Under the pieces are notes generated by a model. The model ran no database searches. It was not told the DNA's origin and saw only the letters and a list, made by a program, of their open reading frames with translations. From an uncultured Oscillospiraceae bacterium (GTDB taxonomy: Bacteria; Bacillota; Clostridia; Oscillospirales; Oscillospiraceae), in contig CAJOFI010000132.1 in NCBI GenBank assembly GCA_905233595.1, forward strand, positions 1-5,318: DNA of 5,318 nt, in the 5' to 3' direction. The translations under genes were made by a program, and so were the position numbers. This document shows, in pieces, positions 1 through 4,984 of this stretch. The stretch's first letter is position 1; each line of letters opens with the position of its first letter.

Positions 1-135
1 TTCTACGAAGATCTCTCCCTCGGCTGCCACTTGTTCACCATGGCGAAGAGAACGGATCTGCCCGCCATGTTCCGCCTCGCGGACGAAAAGCTCTATCTGT
101 CAAAGAAGCAGCGGCGAAGCTGTGTTCTGCGATAA
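1..135 (+). CDS. C-terminal end of a GGDEF-domain protein (partial)
   Basis: Only the last 44 codons are in the window; the gene starts upstream of position 1 and stops with TAA at 133-135. The visible peptide contains DLSLGCHLF, which fits the late 'SxG' strand of GGDEF domains, and then FRLADEKLYLSKKQRR, which fits the family's closing pattern ADxALYxAKxxGR. GGDEF domains make the second messenger cyclic di-GMP from two GTP, usually at the end of a sensor protein; the catalytic GGDEF motif itself would lie outside the window, so activity cannot be judged. The tail is short and its Arg-rich end is ordinary for the family. It is the only plus-strand gene here and runs toward glnN. A degenerate GGDEF or a GGDEF-EAL relative cannot be excluded from this fragment. 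Confidence 0.7.
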   Translation, partial: FYEDLSLGCHLFTMAKRTDLPAMFRLADEKLYLSKKQRRSCVLR

Positions 136-137
136 AA

Positions 138-169
138 ATACCGCACGAGCCCTGTGCGTCGTGCGGTAT
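138..169. terminator. Hairpin directly after the GGDEF stop codon
   Basis: A perfect 11-bp inverted repeat (ATACCGCACGA at 138-148, TCGTGCGGTAT at 159-169) with a 10-nt loop starts 3 nt after the stop codon. On the plus strand no T-run follows (the sequence continues CGGCAAATCG). On the minus strand the hairpin is followed by a five-T run. It is probably the original, possibly bidirectional, terminator of the GGDEF gene, with its plus-strand T-run replaced by the IS110 remnant beginning at about 170. Confidence 0.5.
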
Positions 170-174
170 CGGCA

Positions 175-277
175 AATCGTGCATTACGTCTTCCGGCGCC
201 TGGACGACCTCGCCCATCGGACGGAGAATAGCCACCGTGCTCCGTCCCTTGGATACATCAATACCGACTGCGTTCAT
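175..277 (-). pseudogene. IS110-family transposase, N-terminal fragment
   Basis: The minus-strand start ATG at 275-277 has a perfect AGGAGG at 285-290, 7 nt away, and gives MNAVGIDVSKGRSTVAILRP followed by MGEVVQAPEDVMHD. This is the recognisable start of IS110-family (DEDD) transposases; the Asp of GIDVSKG is the first acidic residue of the RuvC-like catalytic site. Similarity stops after about 34 residues. The frame then stays open to position 35, but that part is only the antisense of the hairpin and of the GGDEF tail. An upstream in-frame ATG at 323-325 lacks a comparable ribosome site, so 277 is preferred. The remaining catalytic acidic residues and the C-terminal serine domain are absent, so no active enzyme can be made. 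Confidence 0.75.
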
Positions 278-342
278 TCGTATTCCTCCTAAAAGATTTG
301 AATAATGACGACCGCTTTTACTCATTGCCTGTTCAATCTCCT

Positions 343-540
343 CAGGTGTGACACGGACGCACCGGCTGACGGTGGAACTACCTGCTTAAATCGAATGCTG
401 CGAATGAGAGAGGCGGCTGACTGACTCCTTTGCGGACGTGTTAGCCCAAGGAAACTTGCGTCAGTCCATTTACTCTCCCATTCTACAGCTTCGGCTTTGA
501 GATGGCAAAGGACACGGCTGGCTGCCGTGCCCTTAACCGT
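343..540 (-). ncRNA. Candidate IS110 bridge RNA in the transposase leader
   Basis: IS110-group elements are known to encode a bridge RNA of about 180 nt between their left end and the transposase start, with a 5' stem-loop and two internal-loop hairpins that bind target and donor DNA. Read on the minus strand, this leader has that layout. Stem-loop 1 pairs 524-532 with 510-518 (9 bp including one G-U). A long hairpin spans 489-397: 4 bp, a small internal loop, 11 bp (402-412 with 473-483), a 6x6 internal loop, 7 bp (419-425 with 460-466), a 7-nt one-sided bulge, 5 bp (426-430 with 448-452) and a 17-nt loop. A third hairpin pairs 380-384 with 343-347 and 370-374 with 360-364 around an asymmetric internal loop. 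Two pairs are G-U on the minus strand but A-C mismatches on the plus strand, which favours minus-strand transcription. A TACAAT at 547-552 could serve as its -10. The exact ends are guesses. Confidence 0.42.
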
Positions 541-553
541 AACTTTATTGTAG

Positions 554-596
554 GAGGACGCCTCCGGCTTTGTCCCCGGGAGCGTCCTCGTTTTTT
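554..596 (+). terminator. Strong intrinsic terminator, plus strand
   Basis: GAGGACGC (554-561) pairs with GCGTCCTC (582-589), with further G+C pairing inside (TCCGG against CCGGGA with a one-base bulge), and is followed by GTTTTTT. The T-run is only on the plus strand, so it stops transcription coming from the left before it runs antisense into glnN. On the minus strand the same hairpin lies about 30 nt past the glnN stop but is followed by CTACAATAAAG, so it would be at best a weak glnN terminator. No plus-strand gene lies between it and the GGDEF tail. Confidence 0.72.
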
Positions 597-623
597 ATGG
601 GAGCGGGATTCTTCGCTTCCCCG

Positions 624-2717
624 TTATCTTACGCTGAAAAGGATCTCGCCGTAGCCGGGGTAGGGCCAATAGCTCGAGGCGGTGCTGCTCTCCAGCTCGT
701 CCACGACCGTGCGCAGCTCGTTCATGGCGGTGAAGATCTCGTCCCGGTAGTAGTGGGCGAGGCTCAGCGAATCGCCGCATTTCTTCACATCCGCGACCGC
801 AAACTCCAGATCCTGCGCTTTTGCGACAGCCGAGGCGGTGAGCGCGCTGAGCTTCTGCACCTGCGAGGTCTCAAAGCGGCAGTCGATCTCCGGGCTCAGC
901 GCCTTCTTTGAGAGCGCCGCGTCCGCAAGCGCCTTGGAATAGGCGCTGACGGCGGGGAGGATATCCTTCCACACCATGTCCAGCATGGTGAGCGCCTCGA
1001 TGTGCAGCACCTTGCTGTAATTGTCGAGCTTGATCTCGTAGCGGGCTCGGATCTCCGTCTCGGTATAGACCCGGTGACGGGCGAAGAGCTCGACGTTTTT
1101 GCGCGCAAGGTAGCAGGGCACGGCGTCCGGCGTGGAGCGGAGGTTCAAAAGTCCCCTGCTCTCGGCCTCCCGGAGCCATGCTTCATCGTAGCCGTTGCCG
1201 TTGAAGATGATGCGCTTGTGCCTGCGGATGACGTCCCGAATGAGATCGTGCAGCGCCTTTTCAAAGTCCTCCGCGCCCTCGAGCACGTCCGCGTACTGGC
1301 GCAGAGACTCCGCCACGGCGGTGTTGAGCACTACGTTCGGCCCGGAGATGGACTGCGCGGAGCCGAGCATTCTGAACTCAAACTTGTTGCCCGTGAAGGC
1401 AAAGGGCGAGGTGCGGTTGCGATCCGTGGTGTCGCGCGGGAACTTGGGCAGGACATGGACGCCGACCTTGATGAGCTCCTTCTCCTTGCCGCCGTAGGGC
1501 TCGTCGCGCTCGATGGCGGAGAGGATGCCCTCCAGCTCGTCGCCCAGGAAGACCGACACGACCGCCGGAGGCGCCTCCCCCGCGCCGAGGCGGTGATCGT
1601 TGCCCGCGGAGGCGACGCACAGGCGCAGCATATCCTGATAATCGTCCACCGCCTGCAGCACCGCGCAGACGAAGAGCAGGAAGCGCGCGTTCTGATACGG
1701 CGTCTCCCCCGGCTCAAGCAGGTTCACGCCGGTGTTGGTGCTGATGGACCAGTTGTTGTGCTTACCGCTGCCGTTGACGCCCGCGAAGGGCTTTTCGTGC
1801 AGGAGGCACACCATATCGTGCTTCTTCGCGATCTTCTGCATCAGCTCCATCGTGAGCTGATTGTGGTCGGCGGCGATGTTCGTCGTGGTGTAGATCGGCG
1901 CAAGCTCGTGCTGCCCGGGGGCGGCCTCGTTGTGCTCGGTCTTCGCCATGACGCCGAGCTTCCACAGCTCCTCGTCGAGCTCCTTCATATAGGCCGCGAC
2001 GCGGGGCTTGATCGCGCCGAAATAATGATCCTCCAGCTCCTGCCCCTTGGGGGGCTTTGCGCCGAAGAGCGTGCGGCCGGTAAATTGCAGATCCTTCCGC
2101 TTCTCATACACCGCGCGGTCGATCAGAAAATACTCCTGCTCGGGTCCAACGGTGGTCTTGATGGAGGTGACCTCCGTATTGCCGAAAAGGCGGATGATGC
2201 GCATACCCTCGCGGTTGATGGCCTCCATGGAGCGCAGCAGCGGGGTCTTCTTATCCAGCGCCTCCCCGCCGTAAGAGCAAAAGGCCGTCGGGATGCAGAG
2301 CACGTCGTCCTTGATGAAGGCGTAGGAGGTCGGATCCCACGCGGTATAGCCCCGCGCCTCAAAGGTGGCGCGCAAGCCGCCGGAGGGGAAGCTGGAGGCG
2401 TCCGGCTCGCCCTGGATCAGCTCCCTGCCCGAAAACTCCATGATGACGCGCCCGCCCTCGATGGGCGAGAGAAAGCTGTCGTGCTTCTCGGCGGTGATGC
2501 CGGTCATGGGCTGGAACCAGTGGGTGAAGTGCGTCGCGCCCTTCTCGATCGCCCAGTCCTTCATCGCGTTTGCGACCACGACGGCGGCGCTGCTGTCGAG
2601 CCTGCGCCCGTCCTTCATGGAGCGCTGCACCTGCCTGAACACTTCCTTGGGGAGCCGCTGGCGCATCACAGAGTCGTTAAAGACCATAGAGCCAAACTGT
2701 TCGGTAACTGTGTTCAT
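624..2717 (-). CDS. glnN: Glutamine synthetase type III (GlnN)
   Basis: ATP-dependent ligation of ammonia to glutamate, the entry point of nitrogen assimilation; a cytoplasmic enzyme that in this class forms a large dodecamer. The 697 residues match the usual length of type III enzymes (about 700), much longer than type I (about 450). Recognisable blocks: GPEQEYF (191-197, metal-binding Glu), [14 protein letters not shown] (261-274, glutamate/metal site), [10 protein letters not shown] (315-324, ATP-site region), [11 protein letters not shown] (375-385, typical of type III) and [16 protein letters not shown] (434-449, substrate-binding Arg residues). The C-terminal motif [11 protein letters not shown] (684-694) is also characteristic. 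The start ATG at 2715-2717 has AGTAGG 7 nt upstream and gives the normal family N-terminus. It has its own promoter at 2796-2824 and no neighbour in an operon. The frame is intact, with no missing motif. Confidence 0.96.
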   Translation of the reverse strand: MNTVTEQFGSMVFNDSVMRQRLPKEVFRQVQRSMKDGRRLDSSAAVVVANAMKDWAIEKGATHFTHWFQPMTGITAEKHDSFLSPIEGGRVIMEFSGRELIQGEPDASSFPSGGLRATFEARGYTAWDPTSYAFIKDDVLCIPTAFCSYGGEALDKKTPLLRSMEAINREGMRIIRLFGNTEVTSIKTTVGPEQEYFLIDRAVYEKRKDLQFTGRTLFGAKPPKGQELEDHYFGAIKPRVAAYMKELDEELWKLGVMAKTEHNEAAPGQHELAPIYTTTNIAADHNQLTMELMQKIAKKHDMVCLLHEKPFAGVNGSGKHNNWSISTNTGVNLLEPGETPYQNARFLLFVCAVLQAVDDYQDMLRLCVASAGNDHRLGAGEAPPAVVSVFLGDELEGILSAIERDEPYGGKEKELIKVGVHVLPKFPRDTTDRNRTSPFAFTGNKFEFRMLGSAQSISGPNVVLNTAVAESLRQYADVLEGAEDFEKALHDLIRDVIRRHKRIIFNGNGYDEAWLREAESRGLLNLRSTPDAVPCYLARKNVELFARHRVYTETEIRARYEIKLDNYSKVLHIEALTMLDMVWKDILPAVSAYSKALADAALSKKALSPEIDCRFETSQVQKLSALTASAVAKAQDLEFAVADVKKCGDSLSLAHYYRDEIFTAMNELRTVVDELESSTASSYWPYPGYGEILFSVR

Positions 2718-2744
2718 AGCAGAGCCTACTTTCCGTTAAAATAA

Positions 2745-2789
2745 AGCGGCGGCAGAGACAACATACGCCGGTACGCCGCCTTTGCCGCT
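2745..2789 (-). other. GC-rich hairpin in the glnN leader
   Basis: In the predicted roughly 70-nt leader, GCCGCC (2775-2780) pairs with GGCGGC (2748-2753) across a 21-nt loop. Alternatively GCCGCT (2784-2789) pairs with AGCGGC (2745-2750); the two pairings share bases and exclude each other. On the minus strand the hairpin is followed by a T-rich stretch (TTTATTTT), so it resembles an attenuator, but the T-run is interrupted and no known riboswitch fold is recognised. It may only stabilise the 5' end of the mRNA. Confidence 0.3.
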
Positions 2790-2795
2790 CAATGA

Positions 2796-2824
2796 ATTTT
2801 ATGACAGGATGCACAATTTGTCAA
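2796..2824 (-). promoter_or_regulatory. glnN promoter
   Basis: On the minus strand there is a perfect -35 TTGACA (2819-2824), a 17-nt spacer and a -10 TAAAAT (2796-2801), which would start transcription near 2789, about 72 nt before the glnN ATG. The -35 box lies inside an imperfect dyad, CACAA (2812-2816) against TTGTG (2833-2837), a position where a repressor could act. I do not see the GlnR/TnrA consensus TGTNA-N7-TNACA. Confidence 0.78.
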
Positions 2825-2853
2825 CCAAAATTTTGTGAAATTCATAGACTTGA

Positions 2854-2881
2854 GCTGTGAAAAACTTCGTTTTATCACAGC
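2854..2881. repeat. Perfect-armed palindrome upstream of the glnN promoter
   Basis: GCTGTGA (2854-2860) and TCACAGC (2875-2881) form a 7-bp perfect inverted repeat, and the inside continues as AAAAC against GTTTT with one bulged A and a 3-nt TTC loop. It lies 30 bp upstream of the glnN -35 box and beyond the trxA terminator. No T-run follows on either strand, so it is not a normal terminator; a protein-binding site is possible but unproven. Confidence 0.35.
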
Positions 2882-2973
2882 CACAGTTTTGAGTTTTGAG
2901 ATGATTTCAGAACTTTATCAGTGGCTTCTTTATCCGTTCTCCTCAAAACGCAGCACGCAGAACGCAAAACGAA

Positions 2974-3003
2974 GGGGATGCGATTTCTCGCATCCCCATT
3001 TTT
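2974..3003. terminator. Intrinsic terminator downstream of trxA
   Basis: GGGGATGCGA (2974-2983) and TCGCATCCCC (2988-2997) form a 10-bp perfect stem with a 4-nt loop, 20 bases past the trxA stop. On the minus strand the loop reads GAAA (a GNRA tetraloop) and is followed by TTCGTTTTGCG; on the plus strand it is followed by ATTTTT. It should end the trxA transcript and may work in both directions. Confidence 0.72.
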
Positions 3004-3016
3004 CGGTATCCGGTTT

Positions 3017-3328
3017 TCAGGCAAACATCGCCTCGATGGACGCCTTGGGCTGCACGCCGACGGAAGCCTTCACCACGACGCCGCTGCGGAAGACCATCAG
3101 CGTGGGGATGCTGGCGATGCCGTACTTCGCGGCGATCTCCGGCTCCTCGTCCACGTCGAGCTTGCAGACCTTGACCTTGCCCTCCTGCTCCTCGGCGATC
3201 TTCGCGATGGTGGGAGCCAGCATGCGGCAGGGGCCGCACCAGGTCGCCCAGAAGTCCACCAGCACGGGGATTTCGGATTTGAGCACTTCCTGCTCAAAAT
3301 TGTCTTCGCTCAGAATGATTTCAGCCAT
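3017..3328 (-). CDS. trxA: Thioredoxin
   Basis: A small cytoplasmic dithiol protein that reduces disulfides, for example in ribonucleotide reductase and peroxiredoxins, and is itself re-reduced by thioredoxin reductase. At 103 residues it is a single full-length thioredoxin fold. The active site WCGPC lies at residues 30-34, the buried Asp at 26 (in VDFWATW) and the cis-proline in SIPT at 75. One extra cysteine (Cys55, in KVCKLDV) lies outside the active site. The start ATG at 3326-3328 is preceded by AAAGGAAA at 8-nt spacing and gives the usual MAEI-like N-terminus. No reductase gene is adjacent. It seems to be transcribed alone from a promoter near 3516-3543, through a roughly 180-nt leader that contains a 126-bp inverted-repeat element, to the terminator at 2974-2997. 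Confidence 0.96.
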   Translation of the reverse strand: MAEIILSEDNFEQEVLKSEIPVLVDFWATWCGPCRMLAPTIAKIAEEQEGKVKVCKLDVDEEPEIAAKYGIASIPTLMVFRSGVVVKASVGVQPKASIEAMFA

Positions 3329-3362
3329 GATCGTATTTCCTTTCTCTTGTGCTTTTTAAATA

Positions 3363-3488
3363 AGGAACTGCCACGGAATAAGATGCGCAAAGATGGCTTA
3401 GGATTTTTCGCCTGTAGCAAGGCGTCAAAGCGCAGGAATACTTTGTGTATTGCAAGCAGATTGCACAGATTATTTCGTGACAGTTCCT
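3363..3488. repeat. 126-bp element with long imperfect terminal inverted repeats (MITE-like)
   Basis: The ends AGGAACTGCCACGGAATAA (3363-3381) and TTATTTCGTGACAGTTCCT (3470-3488) are inverted copies with 17 of 19 positions matching. Pairing resumes after a 2x2 break as TGCGCAA (3384-3390) against TTGCACA (3461-3467). Inside are two smaller hairpins: CGCCT/AGGCG (3409-3424) and AATAC/GTATT (3437-3451). It has no coding capacity. The shape suggests a miniature inverted-repeat element or an intergenic palindromic repeat; a clear target duplication is not visible (flanks TA on the left, AA on the right). It sits between the trxA promoter and the trxA start codon, so it would be transcribed as a folded leader. 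Only one copy is present in this window, so repeat status is inferred. Confidence 0.55.
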
Positions 3489-3515
3489 AAGTTGTGTGCA
3501 ATCAATGCTGCATAC

Positions 3516-3543
3516 AGTATAGCAGAAGCGCGCAAGAAGTCAA
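3516..3543 (-). promoter_or_regulatory. Probable trxA promoter
   Basis: On the minus strand there is TTGACT (3538-3543), a 16-nt spacer and TATACT (3516-3521), giving a start near 3509. It lies about 35 bp after the expected metK stop and upstream of the whole 126-bp inverted-repeat element. I see no better promoter between the element and trxA. No clear metK terminator precedes it. Confidence 0.62.
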
Positions 3544-3579
3544 GCCCCCGCTTGTTAAGCTTTTGCAAACGACGCGGCT

Positions 3580-4717
3580 TTATTCCCCGATCGCCTTGCG
3601 CAGCGCGTCCACCTTGTCCGTGCTCTCCCAGCGGACGCCGAGGTCTTCCCTGCCCATGTGCCCGTAGGCGGCGAGCTTGCGATAGATGGGCTTGCGCAGG
3701 TCGAGGTCGCGGATGATGGCGGCGGGGCGGAAATCGAAGACCTCCCTCACGGCCTTCTCGATCTTCTCGTCGGAGACGGTACCGGTGCCGAAGGTCTCCA
3801 CGAGCACGGAGACAGGCTCGGCCACACCGATGGCGTAGGCAGCGACGGGCAAGCCCGGCAGCGACGACGTTCTTCGCGGCCCAGCGCGCGGCGTAGGCGG
3901 CGGAGCGGTCCACCTTCGTCGGGTCCTTGCCGGAGAAAGCGCCGCCGCCGTGGGGCGCACTGCCGCCGTAGGTGTCCACGATGATCTTGCGCCCGGTGAG
4001 GCCGGAGTCGCCCTGCGGCCCGCCGATGACGAAGCGACCGGTCGGGTTTACATAATACTTCGTTTTCTCGTCCAGCAGCTCGGCGGGGATCACGGGCTTG
4101 ATGACAAGCTCGATCATGTCCTTACGGATCTGCTCAAGTGTGGCCTCGGGCGCATGCTGGGTGGAGACGACGACGGCGTCCACGCGCACGGGGCGGCGCT
4201 GCTCGTCGTATTCCACGGTGACCTGGGTCTTGCCGTCGGGGCGGAGATAATTCACTACGCCCTCCTTGCGGATCGCGGTGAGGCGCTTTGCGAGCTTGTG
4301 GGACAGGGAGATCGCAAGCGGCATTTTTTCCGGCGTTTCGTCGCAGGCGTAGCCGAACATCATGCCCTGATCGCCCGCGCCGCCGACCTCGTCGTTGGTG
4401 CCGAGGGCGATGTCGCCGGACTGCTCGTCGATGTTCACGATGATGCCGCAGGTGTCGCAGTCAAAGCCGTACTTGGCGCGGTCATAGCCGATGTCGCGGA
4501 TCACGCTGCGGGCGATCTTCTGGATGTCCACGTAGCAGCTCGTGCTGATCTCACCCATGATGTGCACAAGCCCGGTGGAGCAGGTCGTCTCGCAGGCGAC
4601 GCGCCCGTTGGGGTCTTCGGCCAGAATCGCGTCAAGCACCGCGTCGGAGATCTGGTCGCAGATCTTATCGGGATGCCCCTCGGTTACGGATTCGGATGTA
4701 AACAGAAAATGGCTCAT
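3580..4717 (-). pseudogene. metK: S-adenosylmethionine synthetase, frameshifted by an internal deletion
   Basis: MetK makes SAM from methionine and ATP in the cytoplasm. The start ATG at 4715-4717 has a perfect AGGAGG (4726-4731) at 8-nt spacing. The first 293 residues look normal: [19 protein letters not shown] (7-25; His15 and Lys18 in the active site), [12 protein letters not shown] (113-124), [20 protein letters not shown] (232-251) and [20 protein letters not shown] (256-275). After [12 protein letters not shown] the frame is lost. The proper C-terminus, [19 protein letters not shown] and onward to KAIGE with TAA at 3580-3582 (85 residues), resumes in another frame. The family normally has about five residues (like EVQLA) between the two; only one base of these remains at the 3838/3839 junction, so 14 nt appear deleted. 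Repaired, the protein would be about 383 residues, normal for MetK. As read, translation would run in the wrong frame to 3470. A sequencing or assembly error is a real alternative, since MetK is usually essential. Confidence 0.88.
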
Positions 4718-4754
4718 ATCGATAACCTCCTAAAAATATACAAAAGGTACAACT

Positions 4755-4789
4755 GTTCAGACCGTCTCATTGGATGACAGGGACTGAAC
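4755..4789 (-). other. Hairpin between the riboswitch terminator and the metK ribosome site
   Basis: GTTCAGACC (4755-4763) and GGACTGAAC (4781-4789) pair over 9 positions with one A-A mismatch and a 17-nt loop. It lies in the part of the metK leader made only when the terminator at 4797-4823 is read through. A further CTGAAC (minus strand, 4935-4940) just upstream of riboswitch stem P1 could compete for the same GTTCAG. A role is not established. Confidence 0.35.
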
Positions 4790-4796
4790 GGAAGCG

Positions 4797-4823
4797 AAAA
4801 AAGCGCCCCGCTCGGCGGGGCGC
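4797..4823 (-). terminator. Expression-platform terminator of the metK SAM riboswitch
   Basis: On the minus strand GCGCCCCGC (4815-4823) pairs with GCGGGGCGC (4803-4811) around a 3-nt loop, followed by six T (4797-4802). It lies 18 nt after riboswitch stem P1 and about 80 nt before the metK start, the standard place for an S-box terminator. When SAM is bound, transcription should stop here. The linker before it contains CTTGAT (4825-4830 on the minus strand), complementary to ATCAAG (4924-4929) overlapping the 5' half of P1, a possible competing pairing. Confidence 0.87.
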
Positions 4824-4841
4824 AATCAAGTCTTCAAAAAG

Positions 4842-4933
4842 CCTCATCTTTCGTCTCACCGCCGGATTTGGCACCTTGCTGACGCAGGTTGCCGGGCTTC
4901 ACAGGGCCGTTCCCTCCACCACTCTTGATAAGG
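4842..4933 (-). promoter_or_regulatory. SAM-I (S-box) riboswitch aptamer upstream of metK
   Basis: The minus strand shows the S-box landmarks in order: P1 5' half CCTTATC (4927-4933), AAGAGTGGTGGAGGGA (4911-4926) with the kink-turn region, GGCCC then TGAAGCCCGGCAACC (about 4888-4908), AAGGTGCCAAATCC (4864-4877), and finally GAAAGATGAGG, whose GATGAGG (4842-4848) closes P1 with one G-U pair. The aptamer binds S-adenosylmethionine, the product of the downstream gene, and so gives feedback repression of metK through the terminator at 4797-4823. All core elements appear intact, although the metK frame it controls is broken. Confidence 0.94.
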
Positions 4934-4951
4934 TGTTCAGTTGTGTATGGT

Positions 4952-4980
4952 ATTATAGCAGACCGGACGCCGCTTGACAA
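4952..4980 (-). promoter_or_regulatory. metK / SAM riboswitch promoter
   Basis: On the minus strand there is TTGTCA (4975-4980), a 17-nt spacer and a perfect TATAAT (4952-4957), placing the start near 4945, about a dozen bases before riboswitch stem P1. The -35 box begins only 4 bp after the stop codon of the upstream activase-like gene, and no terminator lies between them, so read-through from that gene would also pass through the riboswitch. Confidence 0.87.
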
Positions 4981-4984
4981 GCCC

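Larger units (their letters stand above)
170..540 (-). mobile_element. Truncated left end of an IS110-family insertion sequence
   Basis: The stretch holds the leader and the first about 34 codons of an IS110-type transposase and nothing of the remaining roughly 300-400 codons, so it is a dead left-end remnant. The transposase-side break lies close to 170, immediately against the 138-169 hairpin, because the reading frame beyond runs antisense to the GGDEF tail. The outer (left) boundary cannot be seen: IS110 elements have no long terminal inverted repeats and often no target duplication, so 540 is an estimate from the first stem-loop of the leader. The plus-strand terminator at 554-596 is taken to be host sequence. 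Confidence 0.6.

Noticed and set aside
35..174. Continuation of the IS110 reading frame
   Set aside because: After about codon 34 the peptide no longer resembles a transposase and is the antisense of a hairpin and of the GGDEF tail, so it is read-through, not domain.
370..385. GGTGGAAC resembling the T-box motif
   Set aside because: The conserved T-box continuation (ACCGCG and the following terminator) is missing, no specifier stem is seen, and no plus-strand gene follows.
1002..2744. 580-codon open frame on the plus strand
   Set aside because: It is exactly antisense to glnN, whose motifs are complete. The translation is rich in Arg, Leu, His and Gly with no recognisable domain, as expected for a shadow frame in GC-rich coding DNA.
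2790..2840. GlnR/TnrA operator at the glnN promoter
   Set aside because: I looked for TGTNA-N7-TNACA on both strands around the promoter; half-sites occur but no correctly spaced pair.
2835..3359. 174-codon plus-strand frame starting in the glnN-trxA gap
   Set aside because: It runs through the trxA terminator and then antisense through trxA; the part in the gap is AT-rich intergenic sequence with palindromes, and no good ribosome site was seen.
3543..3579. metK intrinsic terminator
   Set aside because: Only a 5-bp CAAGC/GCTTG hairpin with a G-rich loop is present, and no T-run follows on the minus strand.
3950..4777. 275-codon open frame on the plus strand
   Set aside because: Antisense to metK; low-complexity Ala/Val/Gly/Asp composition and no ribosome site or family likeness.
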